This document shows, in pieces, positions 17,600-26,931 of a stretch of DNA of 64,000 bases. The notes beneath the pieces are model-generated. The model was not told where the DNA came from and did no database searches. It worked only from the letters and a program-made list of their open reading frames with translations. Every line of letters starts with the position of its first letter. Position 1 is the stretch's first letter. Origin of the DNA: Streptomyces sporangiiformans. Lineage in GTDB: Bacteria > Actinomycetota > Actinomycetes > Streptomycetales > Streptomycetaceae. Both the position numbers and the translations under genes were made by a program. Location: NCBI RefSeq assembly GCF_005768555.2, contig NZ_VCHX02000065.1, positions 26,422 through 90,421 on the forward strand. Reading direction: 5' to 3'.

Positions 17600-20500
17600 C
17601 TAGCCGTCGGACGACTTGCCCCCCGAACGAGTCGCACCGGCCGCAGCAGCCGCCTTGACGCCCCCGTCCTTGCCGCTCGACGGGGTCTCAAAAGATTCCA
17701 ACGCCTCAAGGACGTCCTGGACACGGGAGATCTCGGCATTGATGTCCTCGCGTCGGCGGACCAGCACCTCGAGCTCACGCTTGCCCTCCTCCACCATCCG
17801 CTTCGCCTCACGCTCGGCGTCGGTGCGGATCTGCTCGGCCTCGGCGATGAGCGCGGACTTCTTCTGCTCGGCCTCCTTGAGAAGCCCCTCGGCCTTCCGC
17901 ACGGCGGCGATACGCACCTTGCCCGCCTCGGAGTTGGCCTCCGAGACCATGTCCTTGGCCTTCGCCTCCGCCTCCTGCAGCTGCTCCTCCGCGGCCTTCA
18001 CCAGGGCGTCGCACCGCTCGCCGGCCGACTTCATCGCCTCGGCGGACTCGCGGCGGGCCCGCTCGTGCAGCTCCTCGATCTCGCCGGTGATCCGGTCGCG
18101 CAGCTCCTCCGCGCGTTCCCTGATCGCCGTGGCGTCCCGGCGCGCGCCGACCAGCAGCTCGTCCGCGTCCGTACGGGCCCGCTCCACCCTCGAATTGCCC
18201 TCGACGGTGGCCTCGGAGACCAGGCGCTCCGCTTCGTTGCGGGCCGCGCCCACCATCGTGTCGGCCTGCGACTCGGCGTCCGCGGTCGTCTTGAGGGCGG
18301 TCTGCCGGGCCTCCGAAGTCAGCTTCTCGGCCTCGGAGGTCGCCTCCGTCATGAGCTTGTCGACCTGCTCGGCCGCCTCCGAACGCCGCTTGTTGGCGTC
18401 CTTGCGGGCCTCGTCCAGCGTGCGGTCGGCCTCATCGCGCGCGGCCGACATGACCCGCTCGGCCTCCGCCTCGGTCTCGGCGCGGAGCCGCTCCGCGTCG
18501 CTGCGGACCCGCTCGGCGTGCTGCCGCGCGGAGCCGACGGTCTCGGCGGCCTCGGCACGCAGCCGCTCGGCGTCGCTCGTCGCGTCCGAGATCAGCTTCT
18601 CGGCCTTCGCCACGGACTCGGTGCGGACCCGGTCCGCCTCCGTGTTCGTCTCGGTGGTGAGCCGCTCCGCCTCGGCGGTCGCCTCGGTGATGAGGGTGTC
18701 CGCCTGCGTCGCCGCGTCCGAACGGGCGCGGTGGGCGTCCTCGCGGGCCTCCGACCGGATCCGGTCGGACTCGTTGATCGCCTCCGAGACCGTGCGCTCG
18801 GCGAGGGCCTTGGCGGCTTCCGCCTCCTCCTGCGCCTCGCGCCGCAGACGGTTGCCGTCCTCGGCGGCCCGCTCGCGCTCGGCGTACGCGTCGGAGCGGA
18901 CCCGGTCCGCCTCCTCCTGCGCCTCCGTGCGCGTACGCTCCGCGGCGTGCTCGGCGGCCGAGCGCAGCCCGGCGATCTCCTCCTGCGCCATCTCGTGCAG
19001 CCCGGCCACGGAGTCCCGTACCTGCTGCGCGGTCTGCTCGGCGGTCGAGACCATCTCGGTGGCGCGGCGGTCGGCCTCCTCCACCAGCCGGCGGGCCTCG
19101 GCCTGAGCCTCCTCCACGCGGTTGCGCGCCGAGGCCAGCAGCTCCTCGCTCTGCTCGCGCGCCCGCTCCCGCTCCTGGTGGGCCTCTTCGCGCGCGGAGC
19201 CGAGGAGATCGTCGGCCTCGCGGCGGCGCCGGGCGGCCTCCTCCTGGGCGGCGGCCAGCGTCTCGGCGCCCTCGGCCGCCAGCCGCTCCGCGGCGGTCTG
19301 CGCCTCCGCCCGGACACGGTCGGCGGAGTCCTGGGCCTCCGACTTCATTCGCTCGGCCTCGGCCGAAGCCTCCGAACGCAGCCGTACGGCGATGGCCTCG
19401 CCCTCGGCGCGCGACGCGGAGGCGTCGGAAGCGGCCTCCGTGCGCAGCCGCTCGGCCTCCGCCTCGGCCTGCGCCTGGAGCGTACGGATCCGCTCGGCGG
19501 CCTCGGAGCGCAGCCGGTCCGACTCCTCGACGGCCTCGCGGCGGATCCGCTCGGCCTCCGCGCGGGCGTCCGTCAGGGCCTGCTCGGCGGCGGCGAAGCG
19601 GTCCTCGGCCTCCGAATGCAGCCGGGTCAGCTCCTCGGCGGCCTCGGCCTGCCGGGCGGTGATCGCGCGCTCGGAGTCCTTACGCATCTCCTGCGCGGCC
19701 TGCTCGGCCTCCGCCTTGAGCGCCTCGGCCTGCTCCAGGGCTTCCGCCCGGTTCCGCTCGGCCTCGTCGCGCGTGCGCTTCAGCGTCTCCTCAGCCTGGC
19801 GGCGCAGCGTCGTGGCGCGCTCGATGGCCTCCGTGCGCACCCGCTCGCTGTCGGTCGTGGCGGTGGAGCGCAGCTCGTCCGCGTCGGCCTTCGCCTTGGC
19901 GAGCAGCTCCTCGGCGGTCTTGGCCGCCTCCTCGATCTGCTGGACGGCCTCGCGCCGCGCCTCGGAGCGGATCCGCTCGCCCTCTGCGACCGCGTCGGCA
20001 CGCAGCTGCTCGGCGTCGCCACGCAGCCTGCGCGCCTCCTCCTGCAGCTCGACCGTCTTGGCGCGGTACTCCTTGGTGTCGTCCTTCGCCGCGCCCTTGA
20101 GCTCCTCGGCGATGTCGTGCGCCTCGGCACGCAGCCGGTCCGCCTCGGCCTCGGCCTCGGACCGGATCCGCTCGGCCTCCTCGGCCGCCGCCCTGGTGGT
20201 CTGCTTGGCGTCCTCCGACGCCTTGTTGAGGACCTCCTCGGCCGTACGCGCGGCCTTGGAGAGCTGGGAGGCGGTCTCCTCGGCCGTCGCGCTGCGGGCG
20301 CTTTCACCGGCCTCCGCGAGGATCCGCTCGGCCTCCAGGCGGGCGTCCGCGACGACCTGCTCGGCGTCCGCCTTGGTGGTCTCGGCCTCCTTCGTGGCCT
20401 CGCCGACCAGCCGGGCGACCTGCTCCTTGGCCGTACGCGTGCGCTGCTCGTTGGTGGACTCGGCGCTCGCCAGGGCCTTGGCCGCGGCCTCCTTCGCCTC

Positions 20501-21361
20501 GGCGACGAGCTTGTCCGCCTCGGCCCGCGCCTCGCGCAGCGCCGTCTCGGCCTCGGTCATGCGCTGCTCGGCGGCCCGGCTCAGCTCGGTGGCCTGGCGG
20601 CGGGCGCTGTCGGACTCGGTCGCCGTGGAGCTGCGCAGCTGCTCGGCGTGGTCGGTGGCCTCCTGTGCCTGCGTGGACGCGGCGTTCAGCAGGCGCTCTG
20701 CGTCCGTACGGGCCCGGCGCAGCAGCGCTTCGGCCTCCGTGCGGGCGGCCTCGGCCTCGCTCTGGAGGCGCTGCCGGGCCTCGGCGGCGACCCGCTCGGC
20801 CTCCGCGCGGGCGGTGGACAGCGCCTGCTCGGCCTCGGCACGGGACTCGTCCAGGAGGCGGCGGGCCTGCTGCTCGCTGCGGGCGCGCAGCTGCTCGGCC
20901 CAGGCCACGTTCTCGTTGACGTGCGTCTCGACGGTCTGCCGGCGCTCGGCCAGCTCCTGGTCGAGCTTCTGGCGGCGGGAGACGGCCTCGGCGTGCAGCT
21001 CCGCCTGGAGACGGGCGGCCTGCTCGGCGTGTTCCTGGAGGATGCGCTGGGTCTGCGCGCGGGCCTGGCTCAGCTCCCGCTCCGCGTCCTGGCGCAGCTG
21101 GTCCGCCTGGATCTGCGCGTTACGGAGCATCTGCTCGGCCTGGTAGCCGATGTCGCCGCCGTCGTAGGCAGGACGGGACGCGAGGTTGCGCCGCGCCTCG
21201 TGCAGCTTGGCGCGCAGCACCTCGACCTGATAGCCGAGGTCCTCGGCGTGCTGGACGGCCTTCTCCCGCTCGGTCTTCAGCCGTTCCATCTCGGCCTCGA
21301 ACCGAGAGAGGTGGTCGACGTCAGCCGCCGGCTCTCGCTCCTGGCGTTCGTAGCCCCGCAC
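17600..21361 (-). CDS. scy: Scy, giant coiled-coil polarisome scaffold
   Basis: Scy assembles the tip-organising centre with DivIVA and FilP and controls hyphal branching. About 1253 residues from the GTG at 21361; a TTG 30 bp further upstream is an alternative. The N-terminal part (YERQEREPAADVDHLSRFEA, then EAEMERLKTEREKAVQHAED) is a canonical heptad coil. From ~residue 100 the protein is a long periodic array dominated by Ala, Glu, Arg and Asp, with recurring blocks such as AEAERIRSEA and AERLRAEA. That array fits the hendecad-based 51-residue repeat described for this class. S. coelicolor Scy is somewhat longer by my recollection, so repeat number may differ. Promoter expected in 21362–21577. 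Confidence 0.95.
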   Translation of the reverse strand: MRGYERQEREPAADVDHLSRFEAEMERLKTEREKAVQHAEDLGYQVEVLRAKLHEARRNLASRPAYDGGDIGYQAEQMLRNAQIQADQLRQDAERELSQARAQTQRILQEHAEQAARLQAELHAEAVSRRQKLDQELAERRQTVETHVNENVAWAEQLRARSEQQARRLLDESRAEAEQALSTARAEAERVAAEARQRLQSEAEAARTEAEALLRRARTDAERLLNAASTQAQEATDHAEQLRSSTATESDSARRQATELSRAAEQRMTEAETALREARAEADKLVAEAKEAAAKALASAESTNEQRTRTAKEQVARLVGEATKEAETTKADAEQVVADARLEAERILAEAGESARSATAEETASQLSKAARTAEEVLNKASEDAKQTTRAAAEEAERIRSEAEAEADRLRAEAHDIAEELKGAAKDDTKEYRAKTVELQEEARRLRGDAEQLRADAVAEGERIRSEARREAVQQIEEAAKTAEELLAKAKADADELRSTATTDSERVRTEAIERATTLRRQAEETLKRTRDEAERNRAEALEQAEALKAEAEQAAQEMRKDSERAITARQAEAAEELTRLHSEAEDRFAAAEQALTDARAEAERIRREAVEESDRLRSEAAERIRTLQAQAEAEAERLRTEAASDASASRAEGEAIAVRLRSEASAEAERMKSEAQDSADRVRAEAQTAAERLAAEGAETLAAAQEEAARRRREADDLLGSAREEAHQERERAREQSEELLASARNRVEEAQAEARRLVEEADRRATEMVSTAEQTAQQVRDSVAGLHEMAQEEIAGLRSAAEHAAERTRTEAQEEADRVRSDAYAERERAAEDGNRLRREAQEEAEAAKALAERTVSEAINESDRIRSEAREDAHRARSDAATQADTLITEATAEAERLTTETNTEADRVRTESVAKAEKLISDATSDAERLRAEAAETVGSARQHAERVRSDAERLRAETEAEAERVMSAARDEADRTLDEARKDANKRRSEAAEQVDKLMTEATSEAEKLTSEARQTALKTTADAESQADTMVGAARNEAERLVSEATVEGNSRVERARTDADELLVGARRDATAIRERAEELRDRITGEIEELHERARRESAEAMKSAGERCDALVKAAEEQLQEAEAKAKDMVSEANSEAGKVRIAAVRKAEGLLKEAEQKKSALIAEAEQIRTDAEREAKRMVEEGKRELEVLVRRREDINAEISRVQDVLEALESFETPSSGKDGGVKAAAAAGATRSGGKSSDG

Positions 21362-21660
21362 TGCGCGGTCCCATCCGTCCCCTGGTCGCAAGTCTCTCCA
21401 AACGAGCTCCGTCCATCCGCCGAACGGGGCCCCCGGGGAATGGTGTCAGATCAACGGCGGAGCATGGGCTGCTGCCCCGACGCTCGTCCCCCGAAACCCG
21501 GACCCCGGCCCGCGGTCGCCCTCACGGAGCGACGACCGCACCCAACCCTACCGGGCCGCATCCACCCGGGGGCCTGGCCAACCGGCTTTTCCGGCTGGGG
21601 GGAGTCCGGGGCCGCGGTACTGCGCCGACGAAACGGTCCCCGGAACATGCAGTACGGAGA
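21362..21660. other. Intergenic region upstream of scy
   Basis: A 299-bp gap between the epimerase gene end and the scy start, both on the minus strand. It holds one hairpin (21578–21598) and presumably the scy promoter. I see no gene in it. Confidence 0.5.
21578..21598 (-). terminator. Hairpin downstream of the epimerase gene
   Basis: CCAGCCGG and CCGGTTGG pair (one G·U) around AAAAG on the minus strand, about 65 bp after the epimerase stop. Likely terminator ahead of scy. Confidence 0.5.
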
Positions 21661-22125
21661 TCACCGCTCGTTCGACTCAACAGCCCGTTCGACAGCCGAT
21701 TCGACAGCGGCGGAAGTGACCAGTTCCGTCAGAACGCCGTGGCAGTCCTTGGGGTGCAGGAAGGTGATCCGCGATCCCATCGATCCCCTGCGCGGCTCCT
21801 CGTACAGGACGCGTACGCCCTTGTCCTTGATGTCGGCCGCCTCCGCGTCGACGTCCGCCGTGCCGAAGGCGATGTGGTGCACGCCCTCACCGTTCTTGGC
21901 CAGCCACTTCGCGACGGTGGAGTCGTCGCGGGTCGGCTCCAGCAGCTGGAGGTAGGAGGCGCCGCCGTCGGACGTCTCGTTGATCTTGAGCATGGCCTCG
22001 CGTACGCCCTGCTCCTCGTTGATCTCGGAGTGGAAGACTTCGAAGCCGTAAGTGGCACGGTAGAACTCGACAGTCCTGTCGAGGTCGAAGCAGGCGATCC
22101 CGATGTGGTCGATTCGCGTCAGCAT
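21661..22125 (-). CDS. mce: Methylmalonyl-CoA epimerase
   Basis: Interconverts (2R)- and (2S)-methylmalonyl-CoA in propionyl-CoA metabolism. A 154-residue vicinal-oxygen-chelate (glyoxalase) fold protein: MLTRIDHIGIACFDLDRTVE supplies the first metal His, GVHHIAFG the second, and ITFLHPKDCHGVLTELV the last ligand region. The C terminus carries an extra AVESAVERAVESNER tail beyond the core. It is divergent from the thiolase/meaB genes. Confidence 0.93.
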   Translation of the reverse strand: MLTRIDHIGIACFDLDRTVEFYRATYGFEVFHSEINEEQGVREAMLKINETSDGGASYLQLLEPTRDDSTVAKWLAKNGEGVHHIAFGTADVDAEAADIKDKGVRVLYEEPRRGSMGSRITFLHPKDCHGVLTELVTSAAVESAVERAVESNER

Positions 22126-22271
22126 GGTGTTAGTGCAGCGCTCCTGACGTGGTTACGCAACGTGCGGGCGATCACACCGCCTCCCGGATGACGGGTGGCT
22201 TACCGCTCAGTACATTCAAGTAAACCCTCGTTCACTCCTCAGCTGTGCAAGCTGGAAGGGGATCGCTCCTC

Positions 22272-23474
22272 ATGTCTGGAACGAACAGCACCACCTCCGT
22301 GATCGTCGCGGGTGCCCGCACCCCGATGGGACGGCTGCTCGGCTCCCTGAAGTCCTTCTCGGGAGCCGACCTCGGTGGATTCGCGATCAAGGCCGCCCTC
22401 GACCGTGCGGGGATCGGTGGCGACCAGGTGCAGTACGTGATCATGGGCCAGGTTCTGCAGGCCGGGGCGGGGCAGATCCCGGCGCGGCAGGCCGCGGTCA
22501 GGGCGGGCATCCCGATGAACGTCCCGGCGCTGACGGTCAACAAGGTCTGTCTCTCGGGCCTGGACGCGATCGCGCTGGCCGACCAGCTCATCCGGGCGGG
22601 TGAGTTCGACGTGATCGTGGCGGGCGGCCAGGAGTCCATGACGAACGCGCCGCATCTGCTGCCGAAGTCCCGCGAGGGATACAAGTACGGCGCGATCGAG
22701 ATGCTCGACGCGATGGCGCACGACGGGCTGACGGACGCCTTCGAGAACATCGCCATGGGCGAGTCGACCGAGAAGCACAACACACGCCTCGGAATCCTGC
22801 GTCCCGAGCAGGACGAGATCGCCGCGCTCTCGCACCAGCGGGCCGCCGCCGCGCAGAAGAACGGCGTCTTCGAGGCCGAGATCACGCCGGTGGAGATTCC
22901 GCAGCGCAAGGGCGAGCCCGTCGTCTTCAGCACGGACGAGGGCATCCGCGGCGAGACGACCACCGAGTCGCTGGGCAAGCTGCGGCCGGCGTTCACCAAG
23001 GACGGGACGATCACGGCCGGTTCCGCCTCGCAGATCTCCGACGGCGCGGCCGCCGTGGTCGTCATGAGCAAGGCCAAGGCGCAGGAGCTGGGCCTCGAGT
23101 GGATCGCCGAGATCGGGGCGCACGGGAACGTGGCCGGACCCGACAACTCGCTCCAGTCCCAGCCCTCGAACGCCATCCAGCACGCCCTGAAGAAGGAGGG
23201 CCTGAGCGCCGAGGATCTCGACCTGATCGAGATCAACGAAGCCTTCGCGGCCGTCGCGGTCCAGTCAATGAAGGACCTCGGGGTATCCACGGAAAAGGTG
23301 AACGTCAACGGCGGAGCGATTGCCCTGGGCCACCCGATCGGGATGTCGGGCGCCCGGCTCGTCCTGCACCTCGCCCTGGAGCTGAAGCGGCGGGGCGGCG
23401 GCGTGGGCGCGGCGGCGCTGTGCGGTGGCGGCGGCCAGGGTGACGCGCTGATCGTGCGGGTACCCAAGGGCTGA
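22272..23474 (+). CDS. Acetyl-CoA C-acetyltransferase (acetoacetyl-CoA thiolase)
   Basis: Condenses or cleaves acetyl-CoA/acetoacetyl-CoA. The 400 residues show the nucleophile Cys93 in [17 protein letters not shown] in the C-terminal half, [16 protein letters not shown] with the catalytic His, and the second Cys in [12 protein letters not shown]. The start is ATG 22272 after GGAAGGGGA. meaB follows 71 bp downstream, so they probably form one transcript. The product is the substrate of the dehydrogenase encoded at 4.8 kb. Confidence 0.95.
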   Translation: MSGTNSTTSVIVAGARTPMGRLLGSLKSFSGADLGGFAIKAALDRAGIGGDQVQYVIMGQVLQAGAGQIPARQAAVRAGIPMNVPALTVNKVCLSGLDAIALADQLIRAGEFDVIVAGGQESMTNAPHLLPKSREGYKYGAIEMLDAMAHDGLTDAFENIAMGESTEKHNTRLGILRPEQDEIAALSHQRAAAAQKNGVFEAEITPVEIPQRKGEPVVFSTDEGIRGETTTESLGKLRPAFTKDGTITAGSASQISDGAAAVVVMSKAKAQELGLEWIAEIGAHGNVAGPDNSLQSQPSNAIQHALKKEGLSAEDLDLIEINEAFAAVAVQSMKDLGVSTEKVNVNGGAIALGHPIGMSGARLVLHLALELKRRGGGVGAAALCGGGGQGDALIVRVPKG

Positions 23475-23494
23475 GTGAGCGCATCTGCTTTTTT

Positions 23495-23517
23495 CGTACG
23501 GATCGACCTCCGTACGG
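23495..23517 (+). other. Hairpin between thiolase and meaB genes
   Basis: CGTACGG and CCGTACG flank an 8–9 nt loop in the 71-bp spacer, preceded by TTTTTT. It may tune relative expression of meaB; weak evidence. Confidence 0.35.
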
Positions 23518-23545
23518 ACGGACGAGTGACTGGATGGGAGCTGTG

Positions 23546-24502
23546 ATGCAGGACGTCCCCACGCTGGTGGCCCAGGCCAGGGAGGGCCGGCCGCGGGCCG
23601 TGGCCCGGTTGATCTCCCTGGTGGAGGGGGCGTCCGAGCAGCTCCGTGAGGTCATGGCGGCCCTGGCACCGCTCGCCGGGAACGCGTACGTCGTGGGAAT
23701 CACGGGATCGCCGGGCGTGGGCAAGTCCACGTCCACGTCCGCGCTCGTGACCGCGTACCGGCGGCAGGGCAAGCGGGTCGGCGTGCTCGCCGTCGACCCG
23801 TCCTCGCCGTTCTCCGGCGGCGCGCTGCTCGGCGACCGCGTACGGATGTCGGAGCACGCGTCCGACGCCGGTGTCTACATCCGCTCCATGGCCACCCGCG
23901 GACATCTCGGCGGACTCGCCTGGGCAGCCCCCCAGGCGATCCGTGTGCTGGACGCGGCCGGATGCGACGTCATCCTCGTCGAGACGGTCGGCGTCGGCCA
24001 GTCCGAGGTCGAGATCGCCTCCCAGGCGGACACGTCCGTGGTGCTCCTCGCGCCCGGCATGGGCGACGGTATCCAGGCGGCGAAGGCCGGAATCCTGGAG
24101 ATCGGCGACGTCTACGTCGTCAACAAGGCGGACCGGGACGGCGCCGACGCCACCGCCCGTGAGCTCAACCACATGCTCGGCCTCGGGGAATCCCGCGGCC
24201 CCGGCGACTGGCGCCCGCCCATCGTGAAGACGGTGGCCGCGCGCGGCGAGGGCGTCGACGAGGTCGTCGAGGCCCTGGAGAAGCACCGCGCCTGGATGGA
24301 GGAGCACGGCGTGCTCGCCGAGCGGCGCCTCGCCCGCGCCTCCCACGAGGTCGAGACGATCGCGGTCACGGCCCTGCGCGAGCGGATCGGCGATCTACAC
24401 GGTGACCGCCACCTCGGCGCGCTGGCCGAGCGCATCGTGACCGGCGAGCTCGACCCCTACCGGGCGGCCGATGAACTGGTGGCAGGGCTCACCGAGGGCT
24501 GA
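23546..24502 (+). CDS. meaB: MeaB, G-protein chaperone of B12-dependent acyl-CoA mutases
   Basis: MeaB (SIMIBI-class GTPase) gates adenosylcobalamin loading and protects methylmalonyl-CoA mutase family enzymes. 318 residues from ATG 23546, with GGGAG 5 nt upstream. Motifs: P-loop GITGSPGVGKSTSTSALV, DPSSPFSGGALLGDRVRM (switch I/base-interacting loop), ETVGVGQSEVEI (Walker B/switch II), and VNKADRDGA for guanine recognition. Its clients could be methylmalonyl-CoA mutase or the isobutyryl-CoA mutase encoded at 33.8 kb. Confidence 0.95.
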   Translation: MQDVPTLVAQAREGRPRAVARLISLVEGASEQLREVMAALAPLAGNAYVVGITGSPGVGKSTSTSALVTAYRRQGKRVGVLAVDPSSPFSGGALLGDRVRMSEHASDAGVYIRSMATRGHLGGLAWAAPQAIRVLDAAGCDVILVETVGVGQSEVEIASQADTSVVLLAPGMGDGIQAAKAGILEIGDVYVVNKADRDGADATARELNHMLGLGESRGPGDWRPPIVKTVAARGEGVDEVVEALEKHRAWMEEHGVLAERRLARASHEVETIAVTALRERIGDLHGDRHLGALAERIVTGELDPYRAADELVAGLTEG

Positions 24503-24529
24503 GGGGGCAGCGCGGGCTGAGGGGGCAGC

Positions 24530-24650
24530 GCGGGAGGTTTCCTCGCCCCCGCCGCCCCTACCCGTCCCGTACCTGGGGGCTCCGCCCCCAGACCCTCGTA
24601 TCGGCCTGAACGGCCTCGTCCTCAAAATGCCGGACAGGCCGAGTACGCCA
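24530..24650 (+). repeat. Dispersed Streptomyces intergenic repeat, copy A (partly degraded)
   Basis: Contains the blocks CGCCCCCGCCGCCCCTACCC, CTGGGGGCTCCGCCCCCAG (self-complementary), TCGGCCTGAACGGCCTCGTC and a CCTCAAAATGCCGG end. The same blocks recur at 35553–35722 (inverted) and 63911–64000. It lies just after meaB. The gap 24503–24799 otherwise holds only a GAGGGGGCAGCGCGG duplication and the presumed MFS promoter. Confidence 0.8.
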
Positions 24651-24799
24651 CTGTTACCTTGACCGCGTGTTCCTCCTCTTGGCATAGGGCCCGCCCCGGC
24701 CCGCGATCGGCAGCGCATGGACGCCGCCGTCGCGGCGATCAGGCGTCCCTGTCTGCCCGGGCGCCCGTCTCGGCGCCCTCTCCCTGAGGAACTCTTCGC

Positions 24800-26029
24800 A
24801 TGTCTGCGTCTTCAACGCGGCCTTCGTATGCCGCGGTTCTGCGCATGCCCTACGCCAGGCGCACCTTCACCGCCGCCGTCGTCGGCCGGCTCTCGTACGG
24901 GATGGTCTCCCTGGCCGTGATGATGGCGGTGAGCCGGGCCACCGGGTCGTACGCCGTGGCCGGCACCGTGATGGCGCTCTTCGGAGCCGCCAGTGTGTTT
25001 CTGACGCCCCTGCGGGCCGCCCTGGTCGACCGGCACGGCCCGCGCCGGGCGCTGCTGCCCATGGCCGCGCTGTACGCGGGGCTGCTCGGTGTGCTGGCCG
25101 CGGTGAGCTGGCGGCCGGGGGCGTCGCCGGCGCTGCTGACGGTGGTCGCCGTCGCCGCCGGGGCCTGTACGCCGCCGCTCGGAGCCACCATGCGTGCCGT
25201 ATGGGGTGAACTCATCGCGGACCGGCGGCTGTTGCAGCGCGCGTACAGCCTGGACGGGGTCGCCGAGGAGCTGACGTTCGTGACCGGGCCGCTGCTCATG
25301 GGGGTGGTGGTCCGGTTCGCGCCTCCCGCGGCCGGTGTCGCCGTGAGCGCCGCGCTGGTGGGGGCGGGGACCCTGGGATTCGTCATGTCCCCGGCCGTGC
25401 GGGGCGTGGCCGTACGGGCCTCGCGCAGGCGCCTGCGGATGCGGGGCCGGCGCGGCGGGCTGCTGCAACCCGTGGCCGTGGCCGGGGGAGTGGGGCTCGC
25501 CCTGGGAGCGGTGGAACTCCTGGTGCTGGCCTTCGCCGGGCAGCGCCACCACGGGGACGACACCGTCGCCTGGGTGCTCGCCGCCCTGTCGGCGGGCAGC
25601 GCGGTGGGCGGACTCCTGAACGGTGCGGTCAACTGGCGTGTGTCCGCCCGCGTACGGCTTCCGCTGCTGGCGGTCGGCCTCGCGCTCGCCCTGGGCGCGG
25701 CCGGATGGGCACCGGGCCTCGTGACGCTCTCCGCCGCCATGGCTGTCGCGGGGCTGTTCGTCGCCCCGGCGCTCATCACGTCCTACCTGCTCGCCGACGA
25801 GGCCGCGCCGCCCGGCTTCCGTACCCAGGCCGGGGCGTGGGTCAACACCGCGGTGAACGCGGGCTCTTCGGCCGGTGCCGCCGGGGTGGGGCTCCTGGTC
25901 GGACGGCTGCCGCTCGCCGTGTGCTTCGCCGTGTCCGGCGCGGCCGCCCTGGTCGCGGCGCTCGCGTCCTGGCGCGGCACAGCCTCCCCGGCGGTGCACA
26001 CCGGGGAGGCTGCTGAGGTCGTCCGCTGA
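24800..26029 (+). CDS. Major facilitator superfamily transporter
   Basis: A 409-residue MFS protein with about 12 membrane segments. An acidic-basic loop 2–3 motif resembling motif A is present (ALVDRHGPRRALLP). A central basic linker (RASRRRLRMRGRRGG) joins the two halves. GAGGAA precedes the ATG. Proton-driven efflux of a small molecule is likely, but the substrate is unknown. No regulator is adjacent; the PepSY gene is convergent. Confidence 0.88.
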   Translation: MSASSTRPSYAAVLRMPYARRTFTAAVVGRLSYGMVSLAVMMAVSRATGSYAVAGTVMALFGAASVFLTPLRAALVDRHGPRRALLPMAALYAGLLGVLAAVSWRPGASPALLTVVAVAAGACTPPLGATMRAVWGELIADRRLLQRAYSLDGVAEELTFVTGPLLMGVVVRFAPPAAGVAVSAALVGAGTLGFVMSPAVRGVAVRASRRRLRMRGRRGGLLQPVAVAGGVGLALGAVELLVLAFAGQRHHGDDTVAWVLAALSAGSAVGGLLNGAVNWRVSARVRLPLLAVGLALALGAAGWAPGLVTLSAAMAVAGLFVAPALITSYLLADEAAPPGFRTQAGAWVNTAVNAGSSAGAAGVGLLVGRLPLAVCFAVSGAAALVAALASWRGTASPAVHTGEAAEVVR

Positions 26030-26044
26030 AGCGAGGGGGCTACG

Positions 26045-26800
26045 TCAGTCGTCCGAGTCGGCGTCGTCCTTGTCGTCGGCGGCGCTGTTGTCGGCGTCGT
26101 CCGACGCGTTGTCCTTGTCGGCGGTGACCCGGGCGCTGTTCAGGTCGACGTTCCACTCGCGCTCGGTGCCGCCCGAGGCGCGGGTGTCGGCGCCCCAGGA
26201 GGGGGACTTCCCGTCGTCGTCCAGGTCCACGGACGTCACCGTGCCCTTCGCGGCTGCGGCCTTGGCGGCCTCCTCGGCCGAGACAGACGCGCCCTTCAGG
26301 GCGGCTCGCACCTGGGCGGTGTCGTCCGCGTCGTCCTTCTCGACGTTCTCGACGTGCGCACCGAGGACCTTGCCGCTGGCCGGGTCGAGCTGGACGCTGT
26401 GCCAGGTGCTGTCCTTGGCGAGGACCTCGACCTCCCAGTTCGCCGGGCCGTCCTCGTCCTTGCCGTCCAGGTCGGCGGAGACCACGGTGCCCGACGTGTG
26501 ACGGAGGGCGGCCTCGATGGCCTCGGCCGCCGTGACCTTGGTGACCGTGACCTGGTCGGTGTCGTCGTCGGCCTGGTTGTCGTCAGCCCGGTCGTCGTCG
26601 GCCCGGCTGTCGTCGCGGTCGTCCTTGTCGCGGCCGTCGTCGGTGTCGTCGGCGTCCTCGCGGCTGTTGTCGGCCGGGGCCACGCCCGAGGGCTTCGTCG
26701 CCGCCGACGCGTCGTCACTCGTGACCGCGAGAGCCGTCGCCGTACCGCCTCCGACGAGGGCGGCGGCGGCGATGGTGGCGATGACGATGTTGCGCTTCAT
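26045..26800 (-). CDS. Secreted/membrane-anchored PepSY-domain protein, Asp-rich
   Basis: A 251-residue exported protein. MKRNIVIATIAAAALVGGGT is a signal peptide or anchor. An Asp/Arg-rich spacer (repeated DDRADDN-type units, ~residues 45–80) follows. Two PepSY-like units come next: VTAAEAIEAALRHTSGTVVS…GKVLGAHVE and ALKGASVSAEEAAKAAAAKG…VDLNSARVTA. The C terminus is again almost pure Asp/Ala/Asn. PepSY domains are often linked with extracytoplasmic protease or metal control. It is divergent from the two-component genes and probably belongs to their regulon. Confidence 0.85.
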   Translation of the reverse strand: MKRNIVIATIAAAALVGGGTATALAVTSDDASAATKPSGVAPADNSREDADDTDDGRDKDDRDDSRADDDRADDNQADDDTDQVTVTKVTAAEAIEAALRHTSGTVVSADLDGKDEDGPANWEVEVLAKDSTWHSVQLDPASGKVLGAHVENVEKDDADDTAQVRAALKGASVSAEEAAKAAAAKGTVTSVDLDDDGKSPSWGADTRASGGTEREWNVDLNSARVTADKDNASDDADNSAADDKDDADSDD

Positions 26801-26870
26801 GGGGTTCCTCCGGGGGTTCTGCGGTTTCGACGTTGTCCGGTTGCGACGTGAACCAATCTGCTGGAGGCAC

Positions 26871-26909
26871 GCTGAAGCGGAGCTGAAGGAGCCTGAAGAA
26901 GGCTTCAGG
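26871..26909. promoter_or_regulatory. Candidate response-regulator binding repeats (TGAAG array)
   Basis: GCTGAAG at 26871 and 26882, CCTGAAG at 26892 and the inverted CTTCAGG at 26903 are spaced about one helical turn (10–11 bp). Direct repeats at this spacing are typical of OmpR/PhoB-family targets. They lie 22–60 bp before the response-regulator start and in the shared promoter region with the PepSY gene. Confidence 0.6.
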
Positions 26910-26931
26910 TTCGCCCTGCGAAGCTGGGGGC

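Noticed and set aside
18065..21955. Very long open frame on the plus strand opposite scy
   Set aside because: It mirrors the scy coding strand; its Gly/Leu/Arg-rich product is the expected antisense reading of a GC-rich Ala/Glu/Arg coiled-coil gene, with no domain or ribosome site.
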